Source of the DNA: Candidatus Zipacnadia bacterium
Lineage (GTDB): Bacteria > Armatimonadota > Zipacnadia > Zipacnadales > UBA5352
Direction: 5' to 3'
DNA: 35,645 bases
Assembly: GCA_029820295.1 (NCBI GenBank)
Contig: JALGVA010000041.1
Location: 1 to 35,645 of the forward strand
Part shown: positions 33,269 through 35,645 of the stretch, one piece after another
Layout of the letters: every line of letters starts with the position of its first letter
Position numbering within the stretch: position 1 is the first letter of the stretch
Made by a program: the position numbers and the translations under genes
Notes under the pieces: model-generated
Seen by the model: the letters and a program-made list of their open reading frames with translations, nothing else
The model's database searches: none
What the model was told of the DNA's origin: nothing

Positions 33269-35293
33269 ATGACGCGGGCGCAGAGGATGTTCGCCGAGGC
33301 GCTGATCGTGGTGGGTGTGCTGGGCGCGCTGTGGGTGGCGGTGGGGCGCACCATGGTCGAGCAGACCAACCGGACGGTCGCCCTGGCGGTTGACTGGCAG
33401 GAGGTGCGCGCGCTGGCCGCTGCCGAGGGCGTCGGGCCGATCGACGTGCTCACAGTGCTGCACTCGGCGGGCGCGACGCATCTGGCGATCCCCGAGCTGG
33501 CCCTGGGGGATCTGGTCGATCGCGGCGAAGTCGCCCTGTTCTCGCAGGGCAGCACGGTCGAGGTGTGGGCCGATGATCCCGGCACGCTGCTGCAGGTCGC
33601 GCGCGGCCTGCAGTCGCGCTTCCCCGGCACCTACCAGCGCACCGAGATGGGCGAAGAGGAGGAGCAATGGCTGACGGTACCCGCGTCCGCGGTGGATGAC
33701 CCGGCGGTCGGGGCGGGCTATCCCCGCGCGGCCGTCGAGGCGGCCGGGCAGGCGGGCATGGAGATTGTGGTGCGGCCGCGCTGGCAGGGCGTGCGCACCG
33801 CCAACGCCGCCGACCAGGTGGTCCAGGCGGGCGCGGACATCGGCGCGAGCATGGTGGTCTTCGCCGGCGATCAGGTGGTGGGCTTCCCGGGCAACGTGGA
33901 CGCCACCGCCGCCGCGATGCAGCGCCTGGGCCTGACCTTCGGCATGATCGAGCTGGCGCCTCAGCTCGGGGCCGGTGAGCTGGCCACGCGGCTCGACCAT
34001 CGGCTCGTGCGCGTGCACAGCATTACGGACGCCGAGATGCGCCTCATGAGCGCCGATCGTGCCGCCGAGCGCTTCGTGCGGGCGGCCCGCGAGCGTGAGG
34101 TGCGGCTGCTCTACCTGCGCCTGCTGCCATCGCCGCCCGGCGGCCTGCTCGCCGGCAATGCCGAGTATATCAGCCGGGTGCGCGGCGAGCTGCGCGCGCA
34201 CGGGATGCGAACTGCCTCGAGCGCGCCAGGTCAACGCGTCGAGCCGCTCGCGCCCTTCTGGACGCCTGCGTGGGCGCTGATCGTGGTGCAGATCGGTGTG
34301 TGCGCGGGAGCGTTGTGGCTCGTGCAGGCCTTCTTCGCGCTGCGGGCGCGATGGTTCTGGGCGCTCGCGGCTCTGCTGATTTTGAGCGCGGTCGCGCGCA
34401 TGCTACTGATGCCCGACATCGGCCGGACCATGGGCGCTCTGGGCGCGGCGGTTATCTTCCCCATCATCTCCGTGTGCTACGTGGCGCGCGCCGCCGTCTC
34501 CATGGGCACCGCCCGGCCGCGCCTGGGCTCCGCGCTGTGGCCGGTACTGGGCGGCTTCCTCGCCGCCTCGGCGGTGACGGCGATCGGCGGCCTGCTGATC
34601 GTCGGGCTGCTGGGCGACTCAGCCTATCTCACCAAGGTCGCGCAGTTCCGCGGCGTGAAGATCGCCCAGGTGGTCCCGCTGCTGGCCATCGCGCTGATCT
34701 GGCTGGCGCGCTCGACCGATGCCTACCGCAACCGCCTGGCCAACGCCGGGCCGGACATGGTCGACTACCACACCGGCGACACCGCGCCCGAGTGGCCCGC
34801 GTTGTGGGCGGGGCTGCGCGAGGCGCTGCGCGGCCTCGTGGTGTACTGGCACGTGGCGGCCGCCTTCGTGGGGCTGAGCGTCCTGGCCGTGCTGGTGGTG
34901 CGCTCGGGCAACGAGGCCGGAGGCGCGATCCTCCCCGGCGAGCTTGAGTTGCGGGCGCTGCTCGACAAGCTCCTGCTGGTGCGGCCGCGCACCAAGGAGG
35001 TCTTCCTGGGGCACCCGGTCATGCTGCTCGCGCTGCTGCTGGCGCTGCGCCGGGTGCGACCCGGCGTGTGGATCGCCTTCGCGATTGGGGCGATCGGACA
35101 GGTTTCGCTGCTCAACTCCTTCTGCCACGTGCACACCCCGCTGCTGCTCACTCTCATCCGCGTGTTCAACGGCCTCTGGGTGGGTGGGCTGGGCGGCGTC
35201 GTGCTGTGCGTGCTCTGGGACGCCTTCGGAGGCGCGCCCCCTGCTGAGCAGCAGGCCGTGCCGCCCGAGGATGCGGGCGACGACGAGCCATGA
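33269..35293 (+). CDS. DUF5693-family polytopic membrane protein
   Basis: A 674-aa inner-membrane protein. One N-terminal membrane segment (residues about 8-26, ALIVVGVLGALWVAVG) is followed by an extracytoplasmic domain of about 300 residues that looks like an alpha/beta barrel. From about residue 335 come roughly eight hydrophobic segments. The C-terminal tail is acidic (VPPEDAGDDEP). The size and the one-plus-eight layout fit the DUF5693 family, which I recall next to csaB in Firmicutes and Armatimonadota. A role in cell-envelope polysaccharide assembly or export is inferred from that neighbourhood. ATG 33269 has a GAAGGGG ribosome site (33254-33260) 8 bp upstream. Its stop overlaps the csaB start by four bases. 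Confidence 0.82.
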   Translation: MTRAQRMFAEALIVVGVLGALWVAVGRTMVEQTNRTVALAVDWQEVRALAAAEGVGPIDVLTVLHSAGATHLAIPELALGDLVDRGEVALFSQGSTVEVWADDPGTLLQVARGLQSRFPGTYQRTEMGEEEEQWLTVPASAVDDPAVGAGYPRAAVEAAGQAGMEIVVRPRWQGVRTANAADQVVQAGADIGASMVVFAGDQVVGFPGNVDATAAAMQRLGLTFGMIELAPQLGAGELATRLDHRLVRVHSITDAEMRLMSADRAAERFVRAAREREVRLLYLRLLPSPPGGLLAGNAEYISRVRGELRAHGMRTASSAPGQRVEPLAPFWTPAWALIVVQIGVCAGALWLVQAFFALRARWFWALAALLILSAVARMLLMPDIGRTMGALGAAVIFPIISVCYVARAAVSMGTARPRLGSALWPVLGGFLAASAVTAIGGLLIVGLLGDSAYLTKVAQFRGVKIAQVVPLLAIALIWLARSTDAYRNRLANAGPDMVDYHTGDTAPEWPALWAGLREALRGLVVYWHVAAAFVGLSVLAVLVVRSGNEAGGAILPGELELRALLDKLLLVRPRTKEVFLGHPVMLLALLLALRRVRPGVWIAFAIGAIGQVSLLNSFCHVHTPLLLTLIRVFNGLWVGGLGGVVLCVLWDAFGGAPPAEQQAVPPEDAGDDEP

Positions 35294-35645
35294 AGATCGC
35301 GATCTCCGGGTATTACGGCTTCGGCAACGTGGGGGATGAGGCGGTGCTGAGCGCCACCCTCGACGAGCTGCGCCGGCGGCTGCCGGAGGCGGAGATCGTG
35401 GTACTCTCAGCCGACCCGGACGCCACCGGCGACGCGCACGGTGTGCGGGCGGCTCCGCGGTGGCCGCCCGGGGAGCTGCGCCGCACCATCGCCGCCGCCG
35501 ACCTGCTGCTGTCGGGCGGCGGGTCGCTCCTCCAGGACGCCACCAGTACGCGCTCGCTGATGTACTACCTGCTGACGCTGCACTACGCGCGCGCCGCGGG
35601 CGTCCCCTGCGTGATCCACGCGCAGGGCCTGGGGCCGCTTGGCGG
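35290..35645 (+). CDS. csaB: Polysaccharide pyruvyl transferase CsaB, 3' end cut by window
   Basis: The visible 118 residues match the N-terminus of CsaB, which adds ketal pyruvate to a secondary cell-wall polysaccharide so that SLH-domain S-layer proteins can bind it. The signature GYYGFGNVGDEAVL is at residues 7-20, and LLSGGGSLLQDATSTRSLMYYL is at about 75-95, split by one short run. The start ATG overlaps the DUF5693 stop (ATGA, 35290-35293), so translation is coupled. The reading frame runs off the window; the family is usually about 360 aa. It marks the right edge of the accessory region and suggests that the host displays S-layer or SLH proteins. Confidence 0.88.
   Translation, partial: MKIAISGYYGFGNVGDEAVLSATLDELRRRLPEAEIVVLSADPDATGDAHGVRAAPRWPPGELRRTIAAADLLLSGGGSLLQDATSTRSLMYYLLTLHYARAAGVPCVIHAQGLGPLG

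Noticed and set aside
33115-33630. A 172-residue N-terminal extension of the beta-helix protein
   Set aside because: It would run antisense to the DUF5693 gene and place the signal peptide in the middle of the protein.
1-35645. Defence system, phage, integron or CRISPR array
   Set aside because: No nuclease, helicase, reverse transcriptase, integrase or regularly spaced repeat is visible; the only repeats are paired hairpins between genes.

Overview
The window is about 35.6 kb of very GC-rich bacterial DNA (roughly 70% G+C, estimated by eye). I call 24 protein genes, two of them cut by the window edges. I see no rRNA, tRNA, CRISPR array, transposase or phage gene. The organism is probably an uncultured diderm. 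The DUF5693 membrane protein translationally coupled to csaB (polysaccharide pyruvyl transferase, an S-layer anchoring function) is an arrangement I associate with Armatimonadota and Firmicutes. The GC content and the many secreted TIM-barrel, propeller and DUF-type glycan proteins favour Armatimonadota; a planctomycete-like lineage is the main alternative.

Layout, left to right. (1) The 3' end of cysK, then a Gfo/Idh/MocA oxidoreductase. (2) A spore-photoproduct-lyase-like radical SAM gene (-), divergent from a three-gene operon (+): NodB-type deacetylase with pseudomurein-binding-like repeats, pRiA4b ORF-3-family protein, DUF3604/PHP metallohydrolase. (3) A (-) operon with an arylsulfotransferase-like protein and a 1,324-aa secreted GH42-like glycosidase, divergent from a (+) operon with a family 4 rhamnogalacturonan lyase, a second NodB/repeat protein and a secreted double-nitrilase protein. 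(4) A (-) pair of secreted proteins (Cys-rich unknown and beta-propeller), divergent from an enolase-superfamily enzyme. (5) A REP-like inverted pair, then a DegT aminotransferase (-) divergent from a URO-D-family protein plus SGNH hydrolase (+). (6) A TIM-barrel glycosidase-like protein (-) divergent from a second Gfo/Idh/MocA oxidoreductase and a DUF4838 protein (+). (7) A secreted beta-helix protein (-) divergent from DUF5693-csaB (+).

Taken together, the central 30 kb looks like a carbohydrate-handling accessory region. Secreted depolymerases and esterases (PL4 lyase, GH42-like, beta-helix, DUF4838, SGNH) act on pectin-like or sulfated glycans outside the cytoplasmic membrane, and sugar-acid and sugar-nucleotide type enzymes (enolase superfamily, Gfo/Idh, DegT) process products. 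No SusC/SusD pair, ABC importer or dedicated regulator is present in the window.

The most striking signal is not a gene. Upstream of all 13 genes that begin a transcription unit I find the same bipartite element, nAGG - 17 to 19 bp - [C/G]GAA, usually 31-50 bp before the start codon. It is often arranged back-to-back between divergent genes and I did not find it ahead of the two intra-operon genes I checked. This looks like a lineage-specific promoter class without a recognisable TTGACA or TATAAT.
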